A stretch of DNA of 64,000 bases from assembly GCA_964389305.1 (NCBI GenBank), contig CAYMEK010000014.1, positions 1 to 64,000 on the forward strand, read 5' to 3'. The stretch is from CAYMEK01 sp964389305 (GTDB taxonomy: Bacteria > Spirochaetota > Spirochaetia > SZUA-6 > DRHE01). Below the pieces are notes generated by a model, which had not been told where the DNA came from, searched no databases, and worked only from the letters and a program-made list of their open reading frames with translations. The translations under genes and the position numbers were made by a program. Below, one piece after another: positions 56,615-64,000 of this stretch; the stretch's first letter is position 1; each line of letters begins with the position of its first letter.

Positions 56615-57988
56615 TCAGAACTCGAAGCTCACCTGCGCCGTGGCGCTCAGGGCGTTGTCGCCGGTGAAGAGGGTGAACTCCTTGCCCTCGCCGCCCCCAT
56701 TGTAGGCCAGGGTGAAGCTGAAGGGGATGAAGCCCGGGATGTCGAAGGCCCCCTTGAGTCTCACCGTGCCGGAGAGGTCGGAGAAGTTCATGAATCCGGA
56801 GAGGGTCCCGTCGAGGAAAGTGCCGATCAGGTCCGTCCTCGTAATCGCGGCGTAGGCGTACATCCGGCCCACGTAAAAGGGGATGTACCCGGCGGCGTAG
56901 AAGTCTGTTGGGCTCAGAGTCGAGTAGGCGGCGTTGTCCTCCTGTCCCGCTGAGTTGTAGAAGAACTCGCCCTGTATGGTCCAGTTCTTGAGCTCTCCGA
57001 GGGTCCGCTGGAATCCGGTCGAGATCGCGCAGCTGAAATCGTACGATTCGTAGGGAAAGGCCATGGCCAGCTCCCCGTAGACGTCGGTAGCGAGAGCTCT
57101 TCCGGAGAAATCGAAGCCGTAGCGGTTCTGGATTGCCGCCCCCAGGTAGGAGGTCAGCCCGAACTCGAAGCCCAGGGCGGTCAGGTCCCCCCGGATCCCG
57201 AAGTTGGTCTGCTCGAAGAGGTTGCCCACTACGAAATCGCCGCTCCCCGGCGGGGTCTCGACCACGGTGTCGGCGAAGTCCGTAAACAGGAACAGGTTGG
57301 CGCTTTTCAGGGGCAGGTGCAGCCGGACCCCCGGCTTGCCCACCCGCAGATCGTAGGTGGCCGTAGGATCGAGCCGCTCCCGGTTGATGAAGTCCACCGG
57401 GGTCCAGATCACCGAAGGGCCCCAGGCGATCAGCTGGTTGCCGACCCGAAAGAACAGGACCTTGGCCGCGTCGAAGCTCAGGTAGAACTCCGACAGGGCG
57501 AAGGTGTTGGCAAACAAGTCCTCCCCGGGCAGGGAGAAGGCCACGGTCCCGTACTCGCCCGCGAGCAGGGTATGGCCGAAGTTGTAGCCCAGGTACAGGG
57601 CGCCGTAGCTCGGGACGCTGAGTCGCACGAAGGCCTTACCCGCGAAGTCCGCCGAGGCGGTGTAGCCGTCGAAGGCGGCGGTGGTGCCCAGGGAGCCCCG
57701 GGACAGAAAGACCCCGCCGAACAGGTACTCGAGCTTATTCTTTTGCTCCTCCTGCTTACTTTCCTGGACGGCCTGGTCGAAGGCGTCGGACTGAAAGATG
57801 TCCGCTTCCGAGAAGCCCGAGCCTTCGCCGCCCCCGGCCGCAGACTCCGAACCGGCCGCGGACCCCGAATCGGCCGAGGACGCCGAATCAGTCGGGGTCC
57901 CGGAGGCGTCCTGAGCGGCGAGGCCCGCTCCGGCCAGGGCCGACAGGGCCAGGGCAGCGGCGATGAGGATCCTGGTGCTTATCGTCAT
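56615..57988 (-). CDS. Predicted outer-membrane porin-like barrel protein
   Basis: The 457-residue protein has a signal peptide (MTISTRILIAAALALSALAG), then a Ser/Gly/Ala-rich linker. From about residue 85 there are many amphipathic strands (GGVFLSRGSLGTTAAF, YGALYLGYNFGHTLLAGEY, FYLSFDAAKVLFFRVGN and others), and the C-terminus is ATAQVSFEF, ending in Phe as barrel proteins do. Sixteen or more strands are possible. AAGGAG precedes ATG 57988; the frame is open further upstream through the LolA-like gene by chance. It ends a minus-strand unit with an ABC transporter and a LolA-like carrier, so it may form the outer-membrane end of that pathway or be its cargo. Confidence 0.78.
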   Translation of the reverse strand: MTISTRILIAAALALSALAGAGLAAQDASGTPTDSASSADSGSAAGSESAAGGGEGSGFSEADIFQSDAFDQAVQESKQEEQKNKLEYLFGGVFLSRGSLGTTAAFDGYTASADFAGKAFVRLSVPSYGALYLGYNFGHTLLAGEYGTVAFSLPGEDLFANTFALSEFYLSFDAAKVLFFRVGNQLIAWGPSVIWTPVDFINRERLDPTATYDLRVGKPGVRLHLPLKSANLFLFTDFADTVVETPPGSGDFVVGNLFEQTNFGIRGDLTALGFEFGLTSYLGAAIQNRYGFDFSGRALATDVYGELAMAFPYESYDFSCAISTGFQRTLGELKNWTIQGEFFYNSAGQEDNAAYSTLSPTDFYAAGYIPFYVGRMYAYAAITRTDLIGTFLDGTLSGFMNFSDLSGTVRLKGAFDIPGFIPFSFTLAYNGGGEGKEFTLFTGDNALSATAQVSFEF

Positions 57989-58014
57989 GGCTGACTCCTT
58001 CCGTGCTTTGGGCA

Positions 58015-58872
58015 CTAGCGGGATTGCTCCTCCAGGAAGGCCTTGGAGAAGACGTAATCCGGGATCGGGGTGGTGGCGATGTTCTCGTTGGTCAGGAAGG
58101 TCTGCTGGCCCTGCTCCAGGTTGTTCACAGCCAGGAACTTGCTGAAGATGACCTTGTTCGGCGCCACGGTGGCGTAGTCCACGTAGTAGAAGGTGCGCAG
58201 CAGAGTTTCCGAAACACTGAAGTTCTCGACCTTGACCGGCAGCCCGTCGGTCTTGCGGAAGTACCACTTTTGGACCGGAAAGGACACATCCAGCTGCTTG
58301 GCGTCCAGGCGTACCACGTCGCACTCCCACTTGGCCACCGCGGCGGTGCCCGTGTAGCCGACCCAGTACTGGTCCAGGGTCTTGGGCTGGCCGAACAGAT
58401 CGGTCCGCACGTCCGTCGAGCCCACGTCGTCCTTGCGGTTGCGGTACACGAACTCCCGGGTGGAGGGCAGGTACAGGTACAGGTCGTCCCCTCTTCGGTA
58501 GTAGCCCTTTCCCTTCTCGCTGTCCGGGTACTGAAAGATCAGGGTGAAGGTGTCGGCGGCGTCCCGGCGGTAGACCTTGACCTGGAGAACCCGGTCGGCT
58601 TCGCCTTTCTTCTTCTGTACCAGGGTGAAGGTGGTGGTCACGTCCAGTCCCCTGAGGTTGGTCATGGCTTCGTAGCTCTCCACGAGCTTGACGGCCCGGG
58701 GGTCGTTCTGGCCGGCCTGCTGGGCCGTAAGCGGGGTCAGCGTCCCGATCGCGAGTGTCGCGGCCAGGAACAGGGCGGCGAGGGCCGGAGATGTCGGGCG
58801 GGTGACCCAGCGGGCGAGGAATCGCAAGGCAAGCCCGGCGGAGCTCCGCGCGGGCGGATTGGTGAGTTTCAT
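58015..58872 (-). CDS. Outer-membrane lipoprotein-sorting protein (LolA-like)
   Basis: The 285-residue periplasmic protein has a long signal region (FLAATLAIGTLTPLTAQQ after about 30 residues). The domain that follows resembles the outer-membrane lipoprotein-sorting family: YYRRGDDLYLYLPSTREFVY, DLFGQPKTLDQYWV and KWYFRKTDGLPVKVENFS. In this family a half-open sheet binds lipid or lipoprotein chains. AAGGAG lies before ATG 58872. The ABC permease genes lie just upstream on the same strand, and a porin-like gene follows. The set recalls lipid or lipoprotein export systems and probably moves a lipid-like cargo across the periplasm. Confidence 0.85.
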   Translation of the reverse strand: MKLTNPPARSSAGLALRFLARWVTRPTSPALAALFLAATLAIGTLTPLTAQQAGQNDPRAVKLVESYEAMTNLRGLDVTTTFTLVQKKKGEADRVLQVKVYRRDAADTFTLIFQYPDSEKGKGYYRRGDDLYLYLPSTREFVYRNRKDDVGSTDVRTDLFGQPKTLDQYWVGYTGTAAVAKWECDVVRLDAKQLDVSFPVQKWYFRKTDGLPVKVENFSVSETLLRTFYYVDYATVAPNKVIFSKFLAVNNLEQGQQTFLTNENIATTPIPDYVFSKAFLEEQSR

Positions 58873-58884
58873 CTTTGCTCTCCT

Positions 58885-60210
58885 TCAGAATACTTTGGTC
58901 AGGGCCTCGACCGGCCGGATCCTCCCGCCCCGGCGGGCCGGGAAGAATGAGAACAGGGCCGAGAAGCCGGTGATCAGGGCGATGATCATGACTATGTCGA
59001 CGAACCGCGGGACGAGCATCAGGTGACCCTGGCTCAGGAACAGGGCGGCGTTCCCAGACAGGGGCAGCTCGATCACGAAGCGCAGGAGCGCTACTACCCC
59101 CAGGGCAACCCCTGTGCCGATCAGGGAGAAGATCAGGGCCAGCAAGATGCTTTCGAGCATGAACAGCCCGGTGACGCCCGCCGCCTCCATGCCGATGGTG
59201 CGCATGGTCCCGATCTCCCGCAGGCGCTCGTTGATGCTCATACGCAGGTTGATGAAGATCGACACCGCGATGATGAACAACATGATGGCGGCGATCAGGG
59301 TGCCGACTCCGTTCACCGCGTTCAGGATGTTGCGGACCAGCCCCAGGACCTCGTCGATGGTCGCCAGGGTCAGCTGCACCCGGTCGCGGCCCTCCTTGTC
59401 CACTTCGTAGCGTGGGGAGGCCGCGGTGATGGCGGCCACCGCTTCGTTGTCGTTCTTGGGCTTGGAGACCTCGAAGCCCGCAGCCTCCAGGGGTGCGATC
59501 AGCCGGTCGCGCTTCTCGCCGATGCCCTTGGTGGAGGGCAGGTACACGTAGAGGGTGGAGGCGGCGTCCTGCGGGGCCAGGTCCAGGGTGCGCAGGAACT
59601 GGAAGTGGGCCAGGACCTGGTTCTGGATGAAGAAGTTGTTGGTGGTGTAGATCCCTTTGATTTTCAGGACCCCGGTGTTGAAGGCCCCGAAGCGGGTGCG
59701 GGTGGAGATCAGCACCTCGTCGTCGTAGGCCAGGCCGAAATACTCCGCGGTGGCCTGAGGCATGACCACCCCGTTCGGGCTGTCCACGAACCTCTGCCAG
59801 TCCCCGGCCAGGAAGGTGATCTGGTCTCGAAAGCCTTCCTCCAGGCTCGTGTCGATCCCGACGAAGGACAGGCGCTTGGACAGCCCCTTGTAGTACACGG
59901 CCGAGCTGATCAGGTAGCGGGGCAGCACCTGGGTGTCGGGGCCCAGGGTCCGGCGGATCGTGGTGATGATCTGCGGGGTGCGAAGCAGTCCGTTGTACAC
60001 CCGGCCGGAGACGATATATTGGCCGGAAACTGTGATGTGCCCGGCAGAGGATCGCACCAGGTTAGAGGTGATGTTGACCCGGGCCCCTTGAGAGAAGGAG
60101 AACAGCAACACCAGGATGAAGGTCACGATCGCGTAGTTGACACCCAGGGTGAAGCTGCGTTTTTTCTGACGGAAGATGTTTTTCAGGGCCATGCGAAACA
60201 GCATGCTCAT
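58885..60210 (-). CDS. ABC transporter permease (FtsX/MacB-LolE family), subunit 1
   Basis: The 441-residue protein has one helix near the N-terminus (residues about 20-42), a large periplasmic MacB-type domain, and three C-terminal helices. They include GTLIAAIMLFIIAVSIFIN, then the coupling stretch RLREIGTMRTIGMEAAGV, LFMLESILLALIFSLIG and the last FVDIVMIIALITGFSALFSFF. This is the mechanotransmission layout of LolCE/MacB: the ATPase drives the periplasmic domain and not a channel. GAAGGAG lies upstream of ATG 60210. It partners with the next permease and the ATPase. Confidence 0.87.
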   Translation of the reverse strand: MSMLFRMALKNIFRQKKRSFTLGVNYAIVTFILVLLFSFSQGARVNITSNLVRSSAGHITVSGQYIVSGRVYNGLLRTPQIITTIRRTLGPDTQVLPRYLISSAVYYKGLSKRLSFVGIDTSLEEGFRDQITFLAGDWQRFVDSPNGVVMPQATAEYFGLAYDDEVLISTRTRFGAFNTGVLKIKGIYTTNNFFIQNQVLAHFQFLRTLDLAPQDAASTLYVYLPSTKGIGEKRDRLIAPLEAAGFEVSKPKNDNEAVAAITAASPRYEVDKEGRDRVQLTLATIDEVLGLVRNILNAVNGVGTLIAAIMLFIIAVSIFINLRMSINERLREIGTMRTIGMEAAGVTGLFMLESILLALIFSLIGTGVALGVVALLRFVIELPLSGNAALFLSQGHLMLVPRFVDIVMIIALITGFSALFSFFPARRGGRIRPVEALTKVF

Positions 60211-60224
60211 GGCGACTCCTTCAG

Positions 60225-61640
60225 CTACTTGTCGCTCATCGCCCGCAGCGGGGTGATGGACGTTGCCACCCGGATCGGGTACAGGGTGGCTACTACCGAG
60301 GCCGCTATCACGATGACCAGGGCCTGCGCGAAAGGCAAGGCGCTCAGATGCAGGGGCAGGTTGCCGCCGCCGATCAGGAACTGGGAGATCGTGTCCGGAA
60401 GCGGGATACCTCCTGCTTTCAACAGCAGCAGGAGCAGCAGGGCGAAGGCCATGGCGGCCAGACTGAAGAAGGTGTTCAGGATCAGGGTTTCGGTCAGGAA
60501 CAGCCGACGAACGAAGCGCCGCTCCGCCCCCACGGCGCGCATCGTGCCGATCTCCGAGGTCCGCTCGATGATGCTGATGATCAGAGTGTTCATGAAAATG
60601 AAGATCACCACCAGGAAGATCAGCGCCGTGGCCAAATAGATGAAGGCCTGCAGGGCCGAGGCGATGCGGGCGAAGAAGCCCGAGGCCTCGTCCCAGCGGG
60701 AAACCTTGATGCCCAGGTCTTCCCGGGCCGTCACCTCCCCCATCACCCGGTCCAGCTGCCGGTGGTCCTTGAGCTTGACTGCGATCATGGTGTAGCCGGA
60801 GAGGGCTTCGGATTTGAGGGTGGAGAGGTCGATCTTGCCGAAATCCGCGTTGTCCGCCAGGGCGAAGAGGCTGTCTTCGTTCTCAAGCGCGGCGTCCAGC
60901 CCTTCGTTGAAGCTCTTGGGCAGGCTGTCGGGGCTCACGCCCGTGAAGTTGTACAGATCCGAGTAGGAGCCCACGTCCATGAAGTTGATGTAGTTGAAGA
61001 CGTTCTTGTAGTACCGGGGCTCGAAGATGCCCAGCAGCCGGGAGCTTACCGCGTTGACCGAGCCGCCCTCGGTCAGTCCCAGGAGGGTCAGGGGCTGTCC
61101 AACCTCGAGGGTCACCCCGTATTTCTCCTGGTACTGGCTGTTCTGGTACTGGCTGATCAGTATTCCTCTCCGAGCGGGTCCCCCCTGGTCCACGCCGAAG
61201 AAGTCTCCCCGGACCATCTCGGCGTTCCGGAAGACCCGGCGGTACGGCGCGGGGTCCACGGCGTAGAAGATAAAAGGCAGGTCGATCTTGGTGCCCCGGT
61301 GGTCCACCTCGATCAGCCCGTAGTTCTGGGCGTAGGGGACCACGGTTTCGACCTCCGGAAGACCGGACAGAAAGCTCTTGATCTCCTCCACGTTCTTGAT
61401 GTTGGGCAGGGGGGTCTGGAAGGCGAACGGGGAGGGTTTCTCCTTGGAGTCCGCCGAGTAGACGATAAAGTCCCCGGTGAAGTTGTCGATGATCGAGCTC
61501 CGCGAGGCCTCCCGGGCTGAGCGGGTGAAGGTCCCCCCGAAGATCAGGAGGAAGGTGCCGAAGGCCACCAGGATCCCGATAGCGATCATCCGGCTTTTCC
61601 GGCGCAGCAGGGTGCGTAGGGCGATCTTGAGAGTGAGCAC
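60225..61640 (-). CDS. ABC transporter permease (FtsX/MacB-LolC family), subunit 2
   Basis: The 471-residue protein repeats the LolCE/MacB plan: an N-terminal helix (MIAIGILVAFGTFLLIFGG), a periplasmic domain from about 50 to 340, and then three helices with ERTSEIGTMRAVGAERRFV as the cytoplasmic coupling piece. I set the start at GTG 61640, where AAGGAG lies seven bases before and inside the ATPase stop region. The frame is open further back to 61682 but would overlap the ATPase gene. The two permeases are distinct, so the transporter is a heterodimer as in LolCE. Confidence 0.85.
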   Translation of the reverse strand: MLTLKIALRTLLRRKSRMIAIGILVAFGTFLLIFGGTFTRSAREASRSSIIDNFTGDFIVYSADSKEKPSPFAFQTPLPNIKNVEEIKSFLSGLPEVETVVPYAQNYGLIEVDHRGTKIDLPFIFYAVDPAPYRRVFRNAEMVRGDFFGVDQGGPARRGILISQYQNSQYQEKYGVTLEVGQPLTLLGLTEGGSVNAVSSRLLGIFEPRYYKNVFNYINFMDVGSYSDLYNFTGVSPDSLPKSFNEGLDAALENEDSLFALADNADFGKIDLSTLKSEALSGYTMIAVKLKDHRQLDRVMGEVTAREDLGIKVSRWDEASGFFARIASALQAFIYLATALIFLVVIFIFMNTLIISIIERTSEIGTMRAVGAERRFVRRLFLTETLILNTFFSLAAMAFALLLLLLLKAGGIPLPDTISQFLIGGGNLPLHLSALPFAQALVIVIAASVVATLYPIRVATSITPLRAMSDK

Positions 61641-61644
61641 GCCG

Positions 61645-62334
61645 CTACTCCTTTCGCTCCTCGCCGGTAAACAGCCCGTCACGGATGTTCACGATCCGGC
61701 GGGCGTGCTCCATGATATGGGGGTCGTGGGTGCTGAAGATGAAGGTAGTCTTCTCGGTTTCGTTGATCGTACGCATCAGCTCCACGATCCTGTGCCCGGT
61801 GTCGGAGTCCAGATTGGCGGTGGGCTCGTCGGCCAGAACGATCAGGGGGCGGGTCACCAGGGCCCGGGCGATGGCCACCCGCTGGCGCTGCCCGCCGGAG
61901 AGCTCGCTGGGCTTGTTGTGGATGCGGTCGCCCAACCCTACCTCTTCGATCACCCGCATCACCGCCTGCTCCCGCTCCCGCTTGGAAAGGGTGCGCTGGA
62001 GCAGCAGCGGGAACTCGATGTTCTCGTAGACATTGAGCACCGCCACCAGGTTAAAGGACTGGAAGATGAAGCCGATCTTGTTGCGCCGGATGCGGGTCAG
62101 CTCCGTGTCGTTCAGCGCCTCGACCTCCTGGCCGTCGATGAGCACCTTGCCCTGACTCGGGGTGTCGATGCAGCCGATCATGTTCAGGATCGTGCTCTTG
62201 CCCGCCCCGGAAGGTCCGGCGATGGCCAGGAGCTCCCCCCGCTCGATCCTCAGGGACACACCACGGAGGGCGTCCACCCGGGTTTCTCCCAGCATGTACT
62301 GTTTCCTGACATCCTGCAGATCCACTACGCTCAT
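61645..62334 (-). CDS. ABC transporter ATPase (LolD/MacB type)
   Basis: The 229-residue ATPase has Walker A in AGPSGAGKSTILNM, a Q-loop in GFIFQSFNLVAVLNV, the signature LSGGQRQRVAIARAL, and Walker B in LIVLADEPTANLD with the D-loop D. The switch His is in FIFSTHDPHIM. The LolD/MacB subfamily is shown by the DSDTGHRIVELM stretch. Start ATG 62334 follows AAAGAGAG; the frame is open further upstream but lies in the control region. It is the first gene of the minus-strand unit and is divergent from the MarR gene. Confidence 0.9.
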   Translation of the reverse strand: MSVVDLQDVRKQYMLGETRVDALRGVSLRIERGELLAIAGPSGAGKSTILNMIGCIDTPSQGKVLIDGQEVEALNDTELTRIRRNKIGFIFQSFNLVAVLNVYENIEFPLLLQRTLSKREREQAVMRVIEEVGLGDRIHNKPSELSGGQRQRVAIARALVTRPLIVLADEPTANLDSDTGHRIVELMRTINETEKTTFIFSTHDPHIMEHARRIVNIRDGLFTGEERKE

Positions 62335-62536
62335 GATTTCTCTCTTTCGTTTGCTCCAGACGAACGCGTATGCGAATGCTGATTGTGAATGATCCAAATG
62401 TACTGCCCGGCAGGGGAAAGCGCCAAGCGATTTCTCCACGGTCGCCTGATCCGGGCTGGTTCCGAAAGCCCCCGGCGAGCACCGGGTGTCCAGGCCGAGC
62501 CCGCAGGCGCTGCTCCCGCGGTCGGCGCTGGACTCA

Positions 62537-62565
62537 TTGACACAAGAATGTGTAGCTACTATTCA
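62537..62565 (+). promoter_or_regulatory. Promoter positioned for a leaderless marR message
   Basis: TTGACA at 62537-62542 and TATTCA at 62560-62565 are 17 bases apart. Six bases separate the -10 box from ATG 62572, so the message should start at the ATG. No ribosome site is present. Confidence 0.6.
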
Positions 62566-62571
62566 TTGATC

Positions 62572-63039
62572 ATGCTTCCCCGTGACCCCGCGAAACGGGA
62601 AAAGATCAGCTACACGCTCCTGCGGGTGGTGTACAAAATCATCGAGCTGGACAAAAAGATCCGGCGCTACGGAACGGAGGCGGAGCTGTACGAATCCGAG
62701 ATCCATATGATCAAGTCCGTGAAGGAACGGAGCGGAGAGCATGTCTCGAGCCTCGCGCAGGCGATGGGCGTCACGAAGGGCGCGGTGTCCCAGACGCTCA
62801 AAAAGCTCGAGCGGAAGGGGATGATCGAAAAGGAGCGGGACGCGACGAACAGGACACGGCTAGTTCCCCGGCTGACCCGAGCGGGGGAAACCGCCTACGC
62901 CCACCACGAGCAGCTCCATCGGGAGTTCGATACGCTGGTGAACGCGCTGCTCGAGAACGAACCGGAAGAGAACCGAACGTTCCTCAAGAGGTTTTTGCAT
63001 TCCCTCGAAGAAAGGCTGGATGCGTTCGAGGGCGAGTGA
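62572..63039 (+). CDS. MarR-family transcriptional regulator
   Basis: The 155-residue repressor has the winged-helix fold: the recognition region LAQAMGVTKGAVSQTLKKL, then a wing in GMIEKERDATNRTRLVPRLT. A long first helix (ISYTLLRVVYKIIELDKKIRRYG) and a C-terminal helix pair form the dimer interface. MarR proteins bind palindromes near their own gene and are released by small ligands. Such a palindrome lies 35 bases after the stop, over the promoter of the MATE exporter. ATG 62572 is chosen from the promoter position; ATG 62548 in the same frame would lie between the -35 and -10 boxes and is unlikely. Confidence 0.88.
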   Translation: MLPRDPAKREKISYTLLRVVYKIIELDKKIRRYGTEAELYESEIHMIKSVKERSGEHVSSLAQAMGVTKGAVSQTLKKLERKGMIEKERDATNRTRLVPRLTRAGETAYAHHEQLHREFDTLVNALLENEPEENRTFLKRFLHSLEERLDAFEGE

Positions 63040-63073
63040 ATCAGGCTCCCCCCCTTGTTATTTTTTTACAATA

Positions 63074-63092
63074 ACGTATAGGTGCTATACGT
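63074..63092. promoter_or_regulatory. Inverted repeat, probable MarR operator before the MATE gene
   Basis: ACGTATAG and CTATACGT form perfect 8-bp arms around GTG. The repeat overlaps a candidate promoter (TTTACA 63065-63070, TATACG 63086-63091) for the exporter gene. The neighbouring MarR protein is the likely binder. Confidence 0.6.
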
Positions 63093-63144
63093 CTAATCCG
63101 TAAAGTGCTGACATTCAATCCGCCGAAACGCTGAGGAGACAATC

Positions 63145-64000
63145 ATGAAGGCAAAGGACGACAGAATCACCCTGATGCGGGAAGGAAGCGTTCCGTCCAC
63201 GCTGCTGAAACTGGGCCTGCCGACGATGATCGGCATGCTCGTGAGCGCGCTCTACAACGTGGTGGACGCCTATTTTGTGGGTAGGCTCGGAACGAGCCAG
63301 ATGGGAGCGGTCTCGATCGTCTTTCCCGTCGCGCAGGTCATCATTGGTCTCGGAATGATGTTCGGAAGCGGCGCCGCCTCCTACCTCGCGCGTCTGCTCG
63401 GGGGGCGGAAAACGCAAACCGCGGACGCCGTAGCTTCCACCGCCGTGTTCACGAGCGTACTCGTCGGGTCTGTGGTGATCGGCCTGTCCCTGTGTGTTCT
63501 CGATCCCCTCCTGGTCTCACTCGGGGCCACGCCGACCATCCTCCCTTACGCGCGGATGTATGCGGTCATCTATCTGGCGGGTTCCGTCATCCAGGTGTTC
63601 AACGTCACGATGAACAATATCGTGACCGCGGAAGGAGCGACGACGCTGACGATGACTTCGATGCTCCTCGGCTGCGGGCTGAACGCCGTGCTCGATCCGC
63701 TGTTCATCTACACCTTCGGCTGGGGAATCCGCGGAGCGGCGATCGCCACCGTCGCGGCTCAGTGCGCCTCCACGGCTCTCTACGTCCGCTACCTTGCGGG
63801 CAGGCGCGGAGCCCTGCGGTTTTTGCTCCGCAACTTGGCGTTCAGCGGCGAAACCTTCGCTCAGATCTTCAAAGTGGGCGTTCCCACGCTCCTGTTCCAG
63901 CTCCTCACGAGCATCTCGATCGGGCTGACGAATACGGCCGCGAGTCGCTACGGCGATGCCGCGGTGGCCGCCATGGGAATTGTAACGCGCCTCATGGCGA
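63145..64000 (+). CDS. MATE-family multidrug efflux transporter (3' end cut by window)
   Basis: The 285 visible codons have the N-terminal half and the start of the C-terminal half of a MATE exporter: MREGSVPSTLLKLGLPTMIG, LYNVVDAYFVGRLGTSQMGA, GMMFGSGAASYLARLLGG and, in helix 5, CGLNAVLDPLFIYTFGWG. MATE proteins use Na+ or H+ to expel cationic drugs. The MepA branch is the closest in style. GAGGAG lies before ATG 63145. The MarR gene and its operator just upstream predict drug-inducible control. The window ends inside the gene, so the last ~150 residues are not seen. Confidence 0.92.
   Translation, partial: MKAKDDRITLMREGSVPSTLLKLGLPTMIGMLVSALYNVVDAYFVGRLGTSQMGAVSIVFPVAQVIIGLGMMFGSGAASYLARLLGGRKTQTADAVASTAVFTSVLVGSVVIGLSLCVLDPLLVSLGATPTILPYARMYAVIYLAGSVIQVFNVTMNNIVTAEGATTLTMTSMLLGCGLNAVLDPLFIYTFGWGIRGAAIATVAAQCASTALYVRYLAGRRGALRFLLRNLAFSGETFAQIFKVGVPTLLFQLLTSISIGLTNTAASRYGDAAVAAMGIVTRLMA

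Noticed and set aside
56000..64000. Possible CRISPR arrays or tandem repeats
   Set aside because: No regularly spaced direct repeats with unique spacers were seen here or elsewhere in the window.

Overview
The window is GC-rich (roughly 60 percent or more in most genes, with several visibly AT-richer patches) and comes from a didermic bacterium. It carries a beta-barrel porin, an outer-membrane-lipoprotein-sorting protein and many signal peptides. A eukaryotic-type hexokinase and a sugar-binding protein whose mature N-terminus reads AGTKES resemble genes of free-living Spirochaetota. I favour a spirochaete-like genome, but that is an inference from gene style and not a measured placement. A run of exactly 100 N shows that this is a scaffolded draft assembly.

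Layout: (1) 1-14.1 kb holds an ECF sigma factor with a small membrane partner, KDPG aldolase, hexokinase, a HAD phosphatase, the TldD/TldE protease pair, a lipoprotein, a PHP phosphoesterase, a galactokinase-like GHMP kinase, and a unit of ARPP-1-type secreted protein, sensor kinase, PhoB-like regulator and ArfB-like rescue factor. (2) 14.1-21.8 kb holds a barrel protein, a radical-SAM remnant, a complete minus-strand Ech-type energy-converting [NiFe]-hydrogenase operon (echA to echF), and a secreted-repeat protein. The Ech small subunit is fused to a GNAT acetyltransferase domain. (3) 21.8-28.2 kb holds a xylose-type ABC importer and a large M16 peptidase interrupted by the assembly gap. (4) 28.2-37.1 kb is a partly decayed region: scrambled mprF pieces, a CPBP membrane protein, an unknown exported protein, and a fused xanthine dehydrogenase / cysteine desulfurase / NifU-like remnant. 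Intact ppc, menG and a SnoaL-like gene lie among them. (5) 37.3-54.4 kb is a full complex I operon, nuoA to nuoN with nuoC and nuoD fused, running on into a membrane-anchored dihaem cytochrome c, a DUF981 membrane protein and menA. (6) 54.4-64 kb holds small lipoproteins with a trypsin-like protease, a LolCDE/MacB-like ABC unit with a LolA-like protein and a porin, then a MarR regulator and a MATE exporter cut by the window end.

Taken together, the cell can phosphorylate sugars, replenish oxaloacetate with PEP carboxylase, make menaquinone (MenG and MenA are both here), oxidise NADH through complex I, and couple ferredoxin to H2 through Ech. This fits a facultative or flexible fermenter with a menaquinone/cytochrome c chain. 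Several genes have a near-consensus promoter whose -10 box ends exactly six bases before the ATG, with no Shine-Dalgarno sequence, which suggests leaderless mRNAs. The most novel items are the Ech-GNAT fusion, the leaderless promoter geometry, and a Pho-box-like array beside the two-component operon.
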